A stretch of DNA of 64,000 nucleotides from the NCBI GenBank assembly GCA_024362935.1, contig JANCRA010000010.1:12330501-12394500 (forward strand), given 5' to 3'. Within the stretch, counting starts at the first letter, position 1; each line of letters opens with the position of its first letter. Positions 22,811-34,050 of the stretch are shown in pieces. Under the pieces are notes generated by a model. It was not told the DNA's origin. It was given only the letters and a program-made list of their open reading frames with translations, and did no database searches. The position numbers and the translations under genes were made by a program. The stretch is from Setophaga petechia. Taxonomy: Eukaryota > Chordata > Aves > Passeriformes > Parulidae.

Positions 22811-25755
22811 GTCTAGGCATTTTTCCTTTTGATAGAAAAAGTCTGCATCAGCACAGGCAGCACATTTGCTTTCTGCCACTTGCTGGCTGCTGTGCTGCAC
22901 ATGAGACTCCAAGCTGAGGATGCAGCAAGTTCAGCTGAAGGCACAACTCAGCACTGCTTGGAAAATGTTCAATAACAGATCGTGGAGATCATTTCTAGGA
23001 TCTGCTGCTGCTGCTGCCGCCCACCTGGCCTAAATCTCTTTTCAGCAATGTTCCCAGTGCTGCCATCTAGATCCAGGTGTTTCCTGTGCCTCTCAGATGA
23101 ACAGATGAGCTAAAGAAAATTGGTTGTTCCTGCTTCATTTTTTTCGGGGCTAGGCTAATCAAGATAGTTCTGCTATAACTATATTCATAGGCTAATAAGA
23201 TGAGAGGCACACTCCACCTTACTAAATCCAAATCTAAATGCTCTTGGTGTCTGCACAGACCAGATTCCCCTGGAGATCTGTTTTCAGACTCATCTGTAAC
23301 AGGATTTATAATTCTGCCTCATATCTATTTCCTTGTTAGAGCCTTTCTCCCTCTCTTCCATTTTTTTCCTTCCTGCTATTTGCTTTTACTACACGTATTT
23401 GAAACTGAAAATGGTACTTAACAATTAAGAATTTTTTTTTTTTTCATAGTATCTCTTCAGTGGCACTCACCAGAAGAAAATAATAAGGAGTCAGCACTGG
23501 TAATGTTACACAATTTATAGGTTACCTAGTTCAGAGAGACACTGGAGCCTTTCTATGCACTGAAACATCCAGCACTGATCACTGTTATGGCCACAGCACC
23601 TTGCTTGGGTGAGCCATTAGTGTATTGTAGCATAGAAATCCCTATAGTGGCTATAAAACATATTTATATATCTATAAAACCAGGATGCTCTGGTCTACTG
23701 AAAGCACTTAGATACTTGGATAAAGAACATCATCTGGGAGCTGGATGTACAGTGGAAAGAAAGAAGCCACACTCAGAGTTTGAGATCAGCATTTATTTTC
23801 AGGCATCTGCAAGGAAAGCCCATCAGTTTGATGATTATCTGAACATATGTGGAACGTTTGTAAAGAGCTGGGAGAATTCCATTATGTATAAGCTGCTTAA
23901 AAAGTGGCTCACTTAAGATTATTACATTGCTGCTTTGGGTTATTTTTGTTTAATTCAAACTCTGCAGTGGGTGAGACTCAATTTCAGTTTAAACAATCAT
24001 TTCAGTACCTTATCTTTCTCATCATCTTCTGTACCTACCAAATTTGCAGTGTGGGACTCAGATAAATAAATACATGATTACACACACGCTTGCTCATCAT
24101 TTTCTCCATGACATTCCTTTTTCTGTGAATAAAGAAAATGGCTTTCAGGGTGCTTTTTCCTTCTCCTTCTAAGTGAATGATTTCCAAAGGGCCTGTCTGT
24201 CCAGAAGAGATTAACGCTCTTGCCTTAGAATGAGGCCAAAGCACAATTTTAGTGTCAGAAAATCAGTTTTGAATCCACAAAAGTTCCCATTCAGAAGTCT
24301 ATTTAAGAATATACTTATAAATTGTCCTCTTTAACCTGCTCCATCTGAGGAAAGAATAAAAATATTTATCTACTGACCCAAAAAAATGCTTCAGACAAAC
24401 TGCCCTGTTGATAAAATGAGTAAGATAATGTGGAATATGATTTTTCCCCATAAGAAAATGCATATTTGACAGCTTTTTAATTAGCTGTGCCTCAGTCTGG
24501 GTCCCCAGTGAAAAGGTTGCATGATGTTTCTGAATGCAAACTTTGAGCATCCAAAGCAAACACTGCAGCAGCATCTTCTCTGGAAAGACCTTTCCACCAC
24601 TAAAGGACTCCCAACCACACAACACCAGACCAATAGTAATCAAAGAAAAAACTTTCAGTACCAATAGCCTTTTAAAAGTACTGAAAATAGAGCATTAAAA
24701 GACATGAAAAAACCCCATTCTTCCCCTCAGGAGAGCCTTCATGGAGGAATCTACTTCGGGGAATATCTTTCTTTCACAATTCTACTTTCATATTAATATC
24801 CTTAAGTTTTCTTAAGTCTGTGTAAGAAGAAAGGGACATTTTCTCTAGATCTCTTTCAAACAGCAGCTCAGCTATCAGTTCAGTGAACTCCTCCTTTCCA
24901 CAGAGCAGAGCAGGCACCTGGTGATTAAAATTCAGCCCAAGCCACCCAGGTTCAGATCTTCTGCAATCTCATGGCAAAAGTTTCCAGGCACTGTGCACCT
25001 TTCCTCTCTCCATGGTACATTTTTCCATATGGGGGTGGAAATGGCTGAGCTCTGTGAAACAACACAATATTGCTCTCTCAGGCATATTCTTTGCTCCCCA
25101 AATTAAAGTGCAAAACTTCAACTGTGCTTCCCTCTGTGTCCCTCCTCGTGGATTGGTAAATTGGGGTAAATTGCGAATGCACTTGAATTCTGCTTATCAC
25201 AAGTCTGGTAGCTCATTACACCCTCTGCTTTTCCCCCTCAGATGCTATAGAAGTACCACAGTGTAACTAACACTTCTCCTCATTTAGAGCTGCAGGTGGT
25301 GGGAGTACGTGTGATTTTATTGTCTTTACTTGGTAATTACAGGTCTGTTCCTCTTCCCACTGCCTCAGTGGGATGCTCGTATAGTACATGCATTTAAGTC
25401 CTTTCAGGTGTTCTCAAGGTGGATTAGCATGGAATATTGCACAGTGGAGAATGGTGCCTGTGACCACTGTCTGCAGACGGGGTGCTGGCACACAGGCTGG
25501 CCCGACTGCTTGTATTGACACGAGGGCAGTGTAAAGCCGGGCTCAGACAAAACTCGTGCCACGAGGGAGAGGAGAGCTGGGATTTGGGTGTATCTGCCTC
25601 CTGGTGGAGTGTGTCTCCACATCCATGAACATGGTGCCTCTGCAGAGGGTGCAAAGTGCAGCAAGCCCCAGATACTGCTGAGAGTATAGGTTATGCAGTT
25701 CCAGGCTGCATACACACATCAGGTCATTCCAGGAGTCTTCCTGTGGGGTGTCCCC
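22811..25755. other. Single-copy intergenic DNA with minor simple repeats
   Basis: Contains (CTG)5 at about 23002-23016 and a T-run at 23432-23444. A 109-codon plus-strand frame at 23587-23916 is relatively complex in composition but matches no family I know. No start context, splice sites or polyadenylation arrangement supports it. The remainder is ordinary. Confidence 0.5.
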
Positions 25756-25830
25756 TTCCCTTCCCTTCCCTTCCCTTCCCTTCCCTTCCCTTCCCTTCCC
25801 TTCCCTTCCCTTCCCTTCCCTTCCCTTCCC
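25756..25830. repeat. (TTCCC)15 pentanucleotide microsatellite
   Basis: Fifteen perfect tandem TTCCC units, 75 bp. The strand is pure pyrimidine, so the minus strand reads (GGGAA)15, a G-quadruplex-capable and triplex-capable polypurine. It abuts a GC-rich minisatellite directly at 25831. The absence of interruptions suggests recent expansion and probable length polymorphism. Confidence 0.98.
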
Positions 25831-25916
25831 TGGCACACCCGGGCACACTCTTGCACACCCGGGCACACCTATGCACACCCTCGCACACCCGGGCACACTC
25901 TGGCACACCCGGGCAC
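25831..25916. repeat. CACACCCGGG-type minisatellite, left block
   Basis: About 86 bp of GGCACACCC-GGGCACACTC words in tandem, with short spacers such as TTG, TAT and TCG. The same words form the large array at 26651-27219, so the two blocks look like one array now split by a 0.73-kb insertion. Confidence 0.85.
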
Positions 25917-26650
25917 AGTTCAGGGGGGAAGCAATGGCTCGGAGCCAAGAGAGTTCAGTGCTGTTATGTGAAGGAGTGCATGAACAGAGACCACGGGTGA
26001 GGAGGGTGATGGTGCCCTCGGTCTTCAGTGGAGGAGGAGATCTCTGTTCTTGAGACCCCTCGGCCCCAGGGAGTGAAATCTGGTGGGGACAGATGTCCCA
26101 AAAGTGAGAGACTGTGCTCTTTTTGGAACTGGGCAAAGCACCCTTAAAAGGAAAACCCTAGAAGCAGCTCTGGTCCATGTGCAGGGTGAGAGCACTGGGC
26201 ATGGAAGGAAGATGTCACGATGGCAAATGATCTCCGGGCAGTGCCACGTGTGACAGGAAACACACGAGGCTTCAATTGTGTTTCCATGGGAAGCCTCTGG
26301 CACAAGAGGGACTCCTCTCTTCTTGCTGAACTGAGAATTGATGATCTGAAGGGTGCTAATGGACTGAGAGTTGGTGATCTGAGGGATGGTATCTGAATTG
26401 AGAATCCAAGGTTTTGTCATCCTGTGATGTATTGGGGATTTGGTGGGGGCAAGAGGAATGTTTGGAAGGTTTTCCTCCTGAGTTGCGTGTGCCTCTTTTT
26501 ATATATTGTAAGTTAAAAATGGGTTTTTTTTCCTTTTATTCCTAAGCCAGAACCTGTTTTGTTCTATTGCTGGTCACATCTCACAGCAGACACCAGGGAG
26601 AAGGTATTGTCATGGGGAGACTGGCATTGCGCCAGCCTCAAACCATGACA
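25917..26650 (-). mobile_element. LTR-like retroviral fragment inserted in the minisatellite
   Basis: This non-repetitive 0.73-kb block lies between two blocks of the same minisatellite. Read on the minus strand it begins at 26650 with TGTCATGGTTTGA, a 5' terminus I associate with songbird endogenous-retrovirus LTRs. It contains AATAAA (26540-26535) and a TATATAAAAAG motif (about 26505-26495). No protease, reverse transcriptase or envelope frame is visible; minus-strand frames of 131 and 197 codons here are not recognised. The left end is not firmly placed, because the flank is repetitive and no target-site duplication can be resolved. AATAAA lying ahead of the TATA-like motif is unusual for an LTR, so the exact class is uncertain. 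Confidence 0.55.
26330..26405 (-). repeat. Degenerate tandem repeat (about 33 bp) within the LTR-like block
   Basis: CTGAGAATTGATGATCTGA, CTGAGAGTTGGTGATCTGA and TTGAGAATCC follow one another at a spacing of about 33-34 bp, giving roughly 2.3 imperfect units. It lies inside the LTR-like insertion, where repeated enhancer-type units are common in LTR U3 regions. Confidence 0.55.
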
Positions 26651-27219
26651 CTCGCACACCCGGGCATGCCCTCGCATACTCTTGCACACCCAGGCACACT
26701 CGGGTACATCTGGGCACACCCAGGCACACTTGCACACACTCAGGCACACCTGGGCACACTCGGGCACACCTACACACTCTCGGGCACACTTGTGCACACT
26801 CAGGCACACTCAAGCACACTCGACAACACTTACACACACTTGGGCACATCCTTGCACACTCAGGCATGCCTGGGCACACTCGCACACACCTGGGCACACT
26901 CAGGCACACTCGAGCGTACACACTTACACACACTTGGGCACACCCTTAGACACTCAGGCATGCCCGGGCACACTCACACACACTCTTGCACACTCAGGCA
27001 CGCCTGGGCACACTCGCACACACCTGGGCACACTCAGGCACACTCGAGCGTACACACTTACACACACTTGGGCACACCCTTGCACACTCAGGCATGCCTG
27101 GGCACACTCGTGCACACCCTTACACACTCAGGCACACCCGGGCACACTCACACACACTCTTGCACACTCAGGCACACCTGGGCACACTCTCGTACACTCA
27201 GGCACACCCAGGCACACTT
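26651..27219. repeat. CACACTCAGG/CACACCCGGG minisatellite, right block
   Basis: About 570 bp built of 8-10-bp words of the type GGCACACTC, AGGCACAC and GGGCACACC. A higher-order unit of 134 bp is visible: 26875-27008 and 27009-27142 share their first ~100 bp almost exactly, including the rare word CGAGCGTACACAC. A shorter related segment precedes them at about 26820. Open frames of 80-227 codons run right through the array (histidine/threonine-rich) because the repeat lacks stops; they are not genes. CpG-containing and CA-rich, probably hypervariable. Confidence 0.95.
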
Positions 27220-27359
27220 CCCAGATAAATCTAGGGAATGTTGTACATAATTAAAGCTGCACTCCACAGTCCTCTCTCTCCATCAATAACAAGGCCAAGC
27301 AAATTCCAGCTCCCTTCGTAGTCCCCTCCTGAGTTTCCATTTCTCTCCTATATTTTCAG
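27220..27359. other. Unique spacer after the minisatellite
   Basis: Ordinary sequence separating the array from the next AT-rich island. Nothing is recognised. Confidence 0.5.
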
Positions 27360-27700
27360 GGGTTTTGTCATATATTTGCTTATAAATATTACCATTTAAG
27401 AAGGGAACAATCGAGGGATATCCACCTGAGGTCTGAAATTATATTTTTTTTATTATGAGTATTGGAGAAGGATGCACAAGGCATCAGCAGAATGTTGCAG
27501 CATGGGTTATAGATTGCTGCTCGGCAGTTGGTGGGCTGGCTATTTCTTTTAATTGCTGATACTGTATTTTCAGACAGTGCTGATCTTATGACAAATCTTT
27601 TTGGCTACTTTTCTGCAATTAAGCAATTTAGCTGATAGTTGAAAAAGTTTTTTCACAAAATAAATACTCCATTGTACGAATACACATGTGCCTGTACATG
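27360..27700. promoter_or_regulatory. AT-rich island, candidate conserved element
   Basis: Complex AT-rich sequence with TTATAAATATTACC, CAATCGAGGGATATCC and TTTTAATTGCTGATACTG, followed by TTAAGCAATTTAGCTG. Retained CpGs include GCTCGGCAG. It sits next to a repeat complex yet shows no repeat itself. Constraint is only inferred. Confidence 0.3.
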
Positions 27701-28035
27701 TATGGAGACACACATGAGTGTGTGCACATGCACAGAGACACGAAACTCCATTTCACACCGGTTCTGACAGGGACATTTCCTTTCCCATAATTCTAAATCT
27801 TTTCTTGTGCTATCTGAAGAACTCAGAATTTTGCTTTCCCAGACAATTCTTGTCCTTAATGAGATATCTTACAGTATTTTCTTTTAGTTCAAAAGCCCAA
27901 ATATCCAGTGAAAAGCTGTTTCAATGACAACTCCGTGTGTGTGTGTGTTTGTGTCACTTTCAACCTCAATGTGCGTGTCCCATTTTCAGCTCCTGAACTC
28001 TGAATAAACTCTGCTCACCTCCAAGAGTTATGGAT
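27701..28035. other. Single-copy DNA with short GT patches
   Basis: CA/TG-rich short stretches at about 27685-27740 and a GTGTGTGTGTGTTTGTGT patch near 27933-27952. No gene is recognised. Confidence 0.5.
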
Positions 28036-28039
28036 TAAA

Positions 28040-28175
28040 GGAATATAGGTAATTGCACCATTACCCTTTTCATTTGTTTAATTATTTTTTCCTTCAGCCC
28101 GCTCTGTTAGTTTATCATACATGTGGTCTAATTAAAGTTTCCTGCAGGACATTTCATCCAGAATAAATAATGACA
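28040..28175. promoter_or_regulatory. Candidate conserved noncoding element
   Basis: Compact block with TTTAATTATTTTTTCC, CATACATGTGGTC and TAATTA at 28129-28134, continuing TAATTAAAGTTTCCTGCAGG. High complexity, no repeat, no frame. Motif content suggests homeodomain binding; untested. Confidence 0.3.
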
Positions 28176-29025
28176 ATGCTCAGAAGGGCTTTAGTTACAT
28201 TTTTTTTCCTTCCAACTGTGCTGAAATGGAGGTTGCTGTCTAAAAAATCTGTGCCTGGGTGGAAGAGACAGTTTTATAATTGCATTTCCAGTCTTCTTTG
28301 TATTCTTTTGTGTTATATGCTTGTACAAGAAGAAACTGGACAGGCCTGTTGGATGGCAGCCAGGCAGAATTGTCAGAGAAAGAGAGACCAGATTGAAAAT
28401 GAAATAGAAAGGGGGAAGAGAAATAAAAAATATCAGGATGATCTCTCAGAACAATGACTTAAGAAAGTGAAACTGGAGGAGAAAATAGCAATTTTGTTTT
28501 GTGTCAGCTTCTGAGGTTTTAAAATTGTCTTTTGCTTTCTGTTTGGTGTTTTTTTCCTCCAGTTCTGACAGCGAAAAGTCAAAGTATGGGGACATGTTTC
28601 AGAAATGGAACTGGGACAAAACATTTGTTTTCTGACTAAGAGTCAAGCACTGAGAAATCTGAGTGCACTCTGAAGGAAGAGAAGACTGTATCTTGAAAGT
28701 TGAGGCCCTGGCAGTCTCAAGGTCATATTCCTACTTTGGATGAGATCAGCTTTCCTTTGGTTTGGCATTCTATAAATTAATTAATTCATTAATTAATCAG
28801 TCTGTAAATACATATTCTCTATTGCTGTGAAGCAAGCAGAGACAGGATCAGCATACCCAAACCTGCAGACTGTGCCTTGACCTTCACGTGTCTGAGTATG
28901 AAGGGCTCTTCTGATTTTCCTTCCACTTCTCATCTTTCCCAAGTCCCTGCAGGTTTCAATTTCTCAGGCTGATGTACTAGAGAGTTAGTAGCAAACAGGT
29001 TAGCTCTGCTTTGAAGAAAGGTGGT
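28176..29025. other. Single-copy intergenic DNA
   Basis: Includes an AT-rich near-palindromic stretch (AATTAATTAATTCATTAATTAATC) at about 28776-28799. Frames up to 95 codons are not recognised. No repeats until the CR1 end. Confidence 0.5.
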
Positions 29026-29028
29026 AAA

Positions 29029-29079
29029 GGTGACCTCCAGGAATCCCATCTAACCTGGCTTTTTCTGTGATTCTGTTTA
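29029..29079 (+). mobile_element. CR1 LINE 3' end, plus orientation
   Basis: GGTGACCTCCAGGAATCCCA followed by TCTAACCTGG and then TGTGATTCTG matches the layout of the avian CR1 3' terminus: a GTGACCTCCAGAGG-type motif, a CCAACCT motif, then the octamer tail ATTCTGTG. Only the last ~50 bp is recognisable; the body upstream is absent or decayed. CR1 copies are usually 5'-truncated, so this is typical. Confidence 0.55.
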
Positions 29080-29399
29080 AACCAGCCACGAAAGCATCCA
29101 TCTAGGAGCACCAGCAGCTGCACTCTTTGTTCCAGAAAGCCCACAAGTCATGGTCAGGCAGACTCTGTAACTGGTAAACAAAGAAAAAAAAAGAATAAAA
29201 GGGAGGCAAAAAACCTCTTTGAGCCTTGGGATGTGATTATTTGTGCAGGGGCAGATTGAGAACAACCAAAATGAAAGGAGGAAAGTAAATGCAGGCCTGT
29301 GAGAAGCTGAATGAGAGCACGTCTGTTCCACACTTTCCTTGAAGACACAGCGAGTGGATGTACTTTATTCATAATGACAATATGATGTGATTCACAGCA
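29080..29399. other. Single-copy intergenic DNA
   Basis: Short A-rich run near 29182-29200; otherwise unremarkable. Confidence 0.5.
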
Positions 29400-29520
29400 A
29401 TTGCTTCTTCACAGTAAATTATTCTAAGCTGCGTTGTTGTGCCACGTTGCAATGGCACAAATGAATGATGTTAAAATACTGAGCAGACAAAATGATAACA
29501 CCTGTTACAGAGGCACTTAG
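29400..29520. promoter_or_regulatory. Candidate small conserved element
   Basis: AGTAAATTATTCTAAGCTGC, then GTGCCACGTTGCAATGGCAC, an imperfect inverted repeat around CGTTGC, then AATGATGTTAAAATACTGAGC. It retains CpGs in AT-rich context and is non-repetitive. The call is tentative. Confidence 0.25.
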
Positions 29521-32500
29521 AAACCAGAGTGCACGGAGGCATTTGTACCTGTCTCTATCACACATTGTGAGCTACACATCTTAGGATGGTTTATGAAGGA
29601 GAAGGCAATTTCTGCTATTCTGTATTAAAACACTTCTCAGAATTCCCTTAATTTACAGACACCTTCTCTCTGTTTGCTTGACATCAGCTCCTGCTCTCAG
29701 CCAGGCAGTGTAGGAGAGAGTTCACAGCTGGCTCAGCACTCACATTTCCTACCCAGATCAGGTCTGGGAGGAGCAGGGTAACAATACCTCCACATGTACA
29801 CTTAATCCTGCCCCCTGGTAGCACAGAATTACCCAGACTGGAGAGGGGCAGGGAGCTGTGCCCCCTCCCAATGCCCCCGAGGCTGTGAACTGGCACAAGC
29901 AGTCAGGGCACTGCCTCGTGAGATTGATGATGTCCTGAATTTCCACAGATTTGCACACCTGCTCAGCACCTGTGTGGGAGCCAGGCAGGTCAATGCCTTT
30001 GTGCCTCTGCCTCTAAAAACTTAATGCAATGACTCATTGAGCAGGTGGAGGAGTGGGGATGGCTTTTGCCATCCCTGGGTAGGGCACTGTACCTTCTGCT
30101 AGCTGTCACCAACAGAGTATTAAAAAAATTATGTAATTCAGAGCAGAGCAGCCAGGACTCAGCCTAGGATGGCACATGGCTTTCCTTGAGGGATTGACAC
30201 CCCTGGCCCCTGGCATCCACAGAGAGCTGTGGGGAGGTTCTCTCTGAGCACTGGATTCAAAGAGGTGGGCAGGGCACAGAGTTTTCACCAGAGAGGAAAC
30301 GCAGGATGTCAGATGCCTCCCATGGAAATGGAGCCCTAGCCCAGCCAGCTCTACTGGGGCTTTTGTTCCAGTTTCTAACCTTGCAAGTTAGAAACAATAA
30401 GCTTCATTCCTTCTTTTAATTTTCTTCTCCTCCTTCTTCTTTTTCCTGGATGCAGTCCTGTGTTGTCTTCATTAAATGCTACCTACAGGATTCTCTCCTC
30501 ATGCTCACAAGTGCCTCTTCCATCCAGAGGCAGCTGGAGAAATTGTTCCTCTAAGCAGCAGACACTTAATGAACAATGAGATGAGCTCTCCAGTTTGCTT
30601 GCCTCCTCTCTGTTTGTCCTCTTTCACTCTGTCTGCTGCAGTGAGAAGGTGTGTGCCAAGGTCCTGACCAAAGCTTTGAGCTGCAATCCTCTTGGGATAC
30701 CCAAGTGAGCTAATTACCAGCTTTGCTTCTCTCTCCCTTGCCCCCTCTTCCCTCTGATGACAGGGGGTGAAGTGGATGCTCAGCCCACAGAGAAATGCCC
30801 ACATTTCCCTCTCTCTTTCCCTGCTAAGGGGTCCCCTGTGAGATACTCTGTGGCCTTTGATGGAGGTGCTGATGTCTCTCCTCTTAACTAGCCTGGTCCC
30901 TCTGGGAAGCACTGGGGAAGTAATTTGGCTCCCACCAAACTTTGAAGTTCAGGTTGTTTCAGAAAGGTTTGTCAGCACAGAGACTTACAGCAGGGGCTCT
31001 GGATCAGGTACTTGACTTTGCCACAGAAAAAGACAAGGCAAGAATATTTTATAACCCCCAAATTGCTGTGTCCCAGCACTGTCTGCTTCCCACAGCTGGG
31101 GCTGCAGCATCTGTGCAGAGCCATGCCATGGGAGGGTAGTGGGCCAGTGCAGGAGGGCAAGGGAAATGCATAAACCATCCTGGAAGGCAGCCACTTTTAT
31201 TGTGATAATTTCTGTTTTAAGATACAGACATTGCTGTTTATCATCAAACCTATCCCATTTTCCCAATTACCAGTGGGCAGTAAGGGGTTCCTCATTGTTA
31301 TGGAAGGTGAAGGATAATTAATTCCCTGATTAGCTGGGATGGTGGCTGTCTGAGGGATTCCCATCCTGTTCAGCATCATCCATTGTTGGTTTGATCTCAG
31401 TGGAGCAGGAGGATGAGGGGTAGCTCAGACCTGGGCAGGTAAGAGCTGCAGGAAGTGCCCAGGGAAGGCAATGAGTCCCTGATGGACGCTCCTGTGGGGG
31501 CTGAGCAAGGCCTCAAGAGCAAAGCAGGGAGGAGGGGATCTCCTCAGATCGATGCTGAATGAGGCTGTGGAAGCAGGGAACAAACAAAGGCAGGAGAAAC
31601 CAGGCTTTCAGTGAGAGCTGAGAAGGTCCAGTCTGCCAGTACAAGGGTGGTGAACAGCCCTGGAACTTTCTTATGGCTGTTTCTGCATATCTTAAATACC
31701 ATGAGCAATTACAGCTCCTTCACACCCATGGGCCACTGCTGGTACCAGATTGCAACAGCTTGTGTGGGGTTGGTGTTCACATCCCCGAGACCAGAAAGTC
31801 CTGGTGCAGCTCCTCCAACACCTCTTCTGATCCAGACCCACTGCATGCAAGCTCTGCAGCCTCCAAAAGGCTTTGGCTGTTTCCAAAGGTGCAGCAAAGC
31901 TGCTTTGTGACCTGGGCAGTGAGGCCCTTGGCACACATTCCAGCTTCATTGGAAACACTTCCTACAAGGCTGGATTAGAGGACAGGTCCAGCTCTGTAAT
32001 CCAGCCAGCTAAGACCCTGTTTGACAACATGTTCTGATTCTTCCCTTTTTTACCTGCACATCTCTGTACATCCCTGTAAAGCCTGGTTAAACCAAGCCCT
32101 TGAGATGTTTAAAGCTCTGTACAAATATTTGCTAATCAGTCCTCAAAAATCCCTTGTCTGTACTGAACAAGTAAACGTTGCTGGGCCTGATTCAGTCTTA
32201 GAGTGTATCACAGCCTCACTGGTCCCAGGTAGGGGCAGGTCAAACAGGAGCAAGCACACAGAAGCACCAGCTCAGAGCAGAAAGGCTTTCCAGCATCTTC
32301 CCAACCACTTCCACTGCCTAGAATAGCTGTTGGCACAGTGCTGCTTTTGACTTATGTGCCTAAGATGATTTTGCCCCAGGCAAATTACCATGGAATCCAG
32401 CATCCAAGGTCTGCCTTTTCCAGATTTGTTAGGGGCCTGACTCTTTCCTCTCTTAGCTTTGTCACAGCCACCACCTGACTTTACAAGCTGGTTCCTTGGA

Positions 32501-33980
32501 TTCCAGGTATCTCCATTTCTTCTCTGGATTTTGACTGTGCCCTTCCCTTGTCCTTTGGATTGGCACATCTCTGCATTTCCTTGGATTCTACCCAAAGGAG
32601 CTGATTCCTGCCTTAGTCTGCCTCACTCTGCTCCTTGGGTCTATAATTCAGTCCCACCTAGCCAAGCTCATTTTTGCAAGGCATTTCCCTGTATTTCTTT
32701 AGCACCTCAACCATGCCATGAAGCTGCAGTATTTGGACAGGGTACTGTGATCCCTTCTCAGGAGGTGCCTGATGGCTGTGATGGGGAGGAATAGGCTTAC
32801 AGCCCTCTCTCTTCATCCTCTACATTCATTGCTCTGAACCTGTTTGAGATGTGTTTTCTGAGAAAGCTCAAACCTCTTTTTTTACCTTTTGCACTGAAGG
32901 CTCACATATCCTTAGGTCAGTGCCCTGGATGTGCTCCTGTGTTCCTGCCTGTGGTTGGTCTGCTTTTACCATCATTGCTCCTTCCAAGTGACTGCAATCC
33001 CACAGCATGGAGGAACTCTTGTGTGCTCACAAGTGTGCATTTGCAGGCTCTTCAGTCCCACTAGGCTGGGCTGTGTGTACAGAGAGGAGGGCTGAGGGGG
33101 ATTTCAATGCCAGACTCAGGTAAACAGCGCAGCCCTCGACTTCTGCGTGATCTCTCTGCAGCAGTGCACTTTATACACAGATCCTTTTGGACTCTGCATT
33201 AGAAATGCTTATTGATGCCAGCTGTATCAACAGATGGGTTCCTCATCTGCAGTATTTTGTATAGCCTGAAGTCTTTAGGCTTGCCTTCATGGACCAGAGA
33301 TCATTAGCAGTGAGAATCCTTCAAATGTTGACTTGGCTAATTTGTCTGTCAATGGGGTCTGTGTTGCAATTTAATACAAAGCTGAGAATGTAAAAGTGAG
33401 TTGCATTATGCCACAGGGATGGCCTTGTAGCTGGTTCTGCAAGAAGGGATTTTCTTTTCAGAGCAACAGTGCCTCACCAGGCTTCCAGGCTCTGGGTGAA
33501 GCCAGGACAGTGCCCCACGCTCTCCTAAGAGGCTGGCTGGATTCAAAGTTTAGAAAATCACTTGTTGGTTGGCTCCTCCCTTGTTACACAAAAGCTGGGC
33601 TGGGAAAAATTATCAGGATCTGAAGGAAACTCATGGGTCTCTGGTGTCTGAGCACCAGACACTCCTTTCTCTGCAGAAAATGAAGGTGGCCATGAGCACT
33701 GGCCAGGAACAATTTGCATCAGTGGGTGTTGCAGCTTTGATTCAGCATTTTATCTCATTTACTCAGCCTCCAGCAGAGCTAGGTAAGGACTGCAAAAAAG
33801 AACAGGAAAACAAATCTCCCCTCCAGCATCTGCTCATATGCAGAAGTAAATTCACTGTATGCTTCTCCATTGCTGAAAGCTCAGAGTGAAAGAACAGTGG
33901 TGCTGCTGGCTTGGCCATCTGTCTGGGCTGGGAACCGAGGGTGCTCCCCAGTCCTCCCACAGCTTTCTTGCCTTGCCTCA
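29521..33980. other. Single-copy intergenic DNA, no gene seen
   Basis: About 4.5 kb of ordinary, moderately GC-rich sequence. A pyrimidine-rich patch TTCTTCTCCTCCTTCTTCTT lies at about 30421-30440. Frames up to 135 codons on both strands (for example minus 30505-30912 and plus 32459-32794) carry no recognised domain. No transposon is recognised. Confidence 0.5.
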
Positions 33981-33984
33981 AATT

Positions 33985-34050
33985 AAACAAATAAACTATT
34001 TTCTGTCTCAGCTTTAAACCTGTAAAATGGGGATCACAGTCCTCTGTCCC
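33985..34050 (+). mobile_element. MIR-like SINE core fragment
   Basis: CTCAGCTTTAAACCTGTAAAATGGGGATCACAGT matches the layout of the MIR core (CTCAGTTT...TGTAAAATGGGGATAA, in fragments). Only this ~65-bp stretch is recognisable, so it would be an ancient, decayed copy. Chance similarity cannot be excluded. Confidence 0.45.

Noticed and set aside
23587..23916. 109-codon plus-strand frame with protein-like composition
   Set aside because: No family recognised, no supporting transcript signals, and the length is expected by chance in 64 kb read in six frames.
26567..27254. 190-227-codon His/Thr-rich frames
   Set aside because: They are translations of a minisatellite without stop codons. Similar long frames run in several phases and on the other strand.
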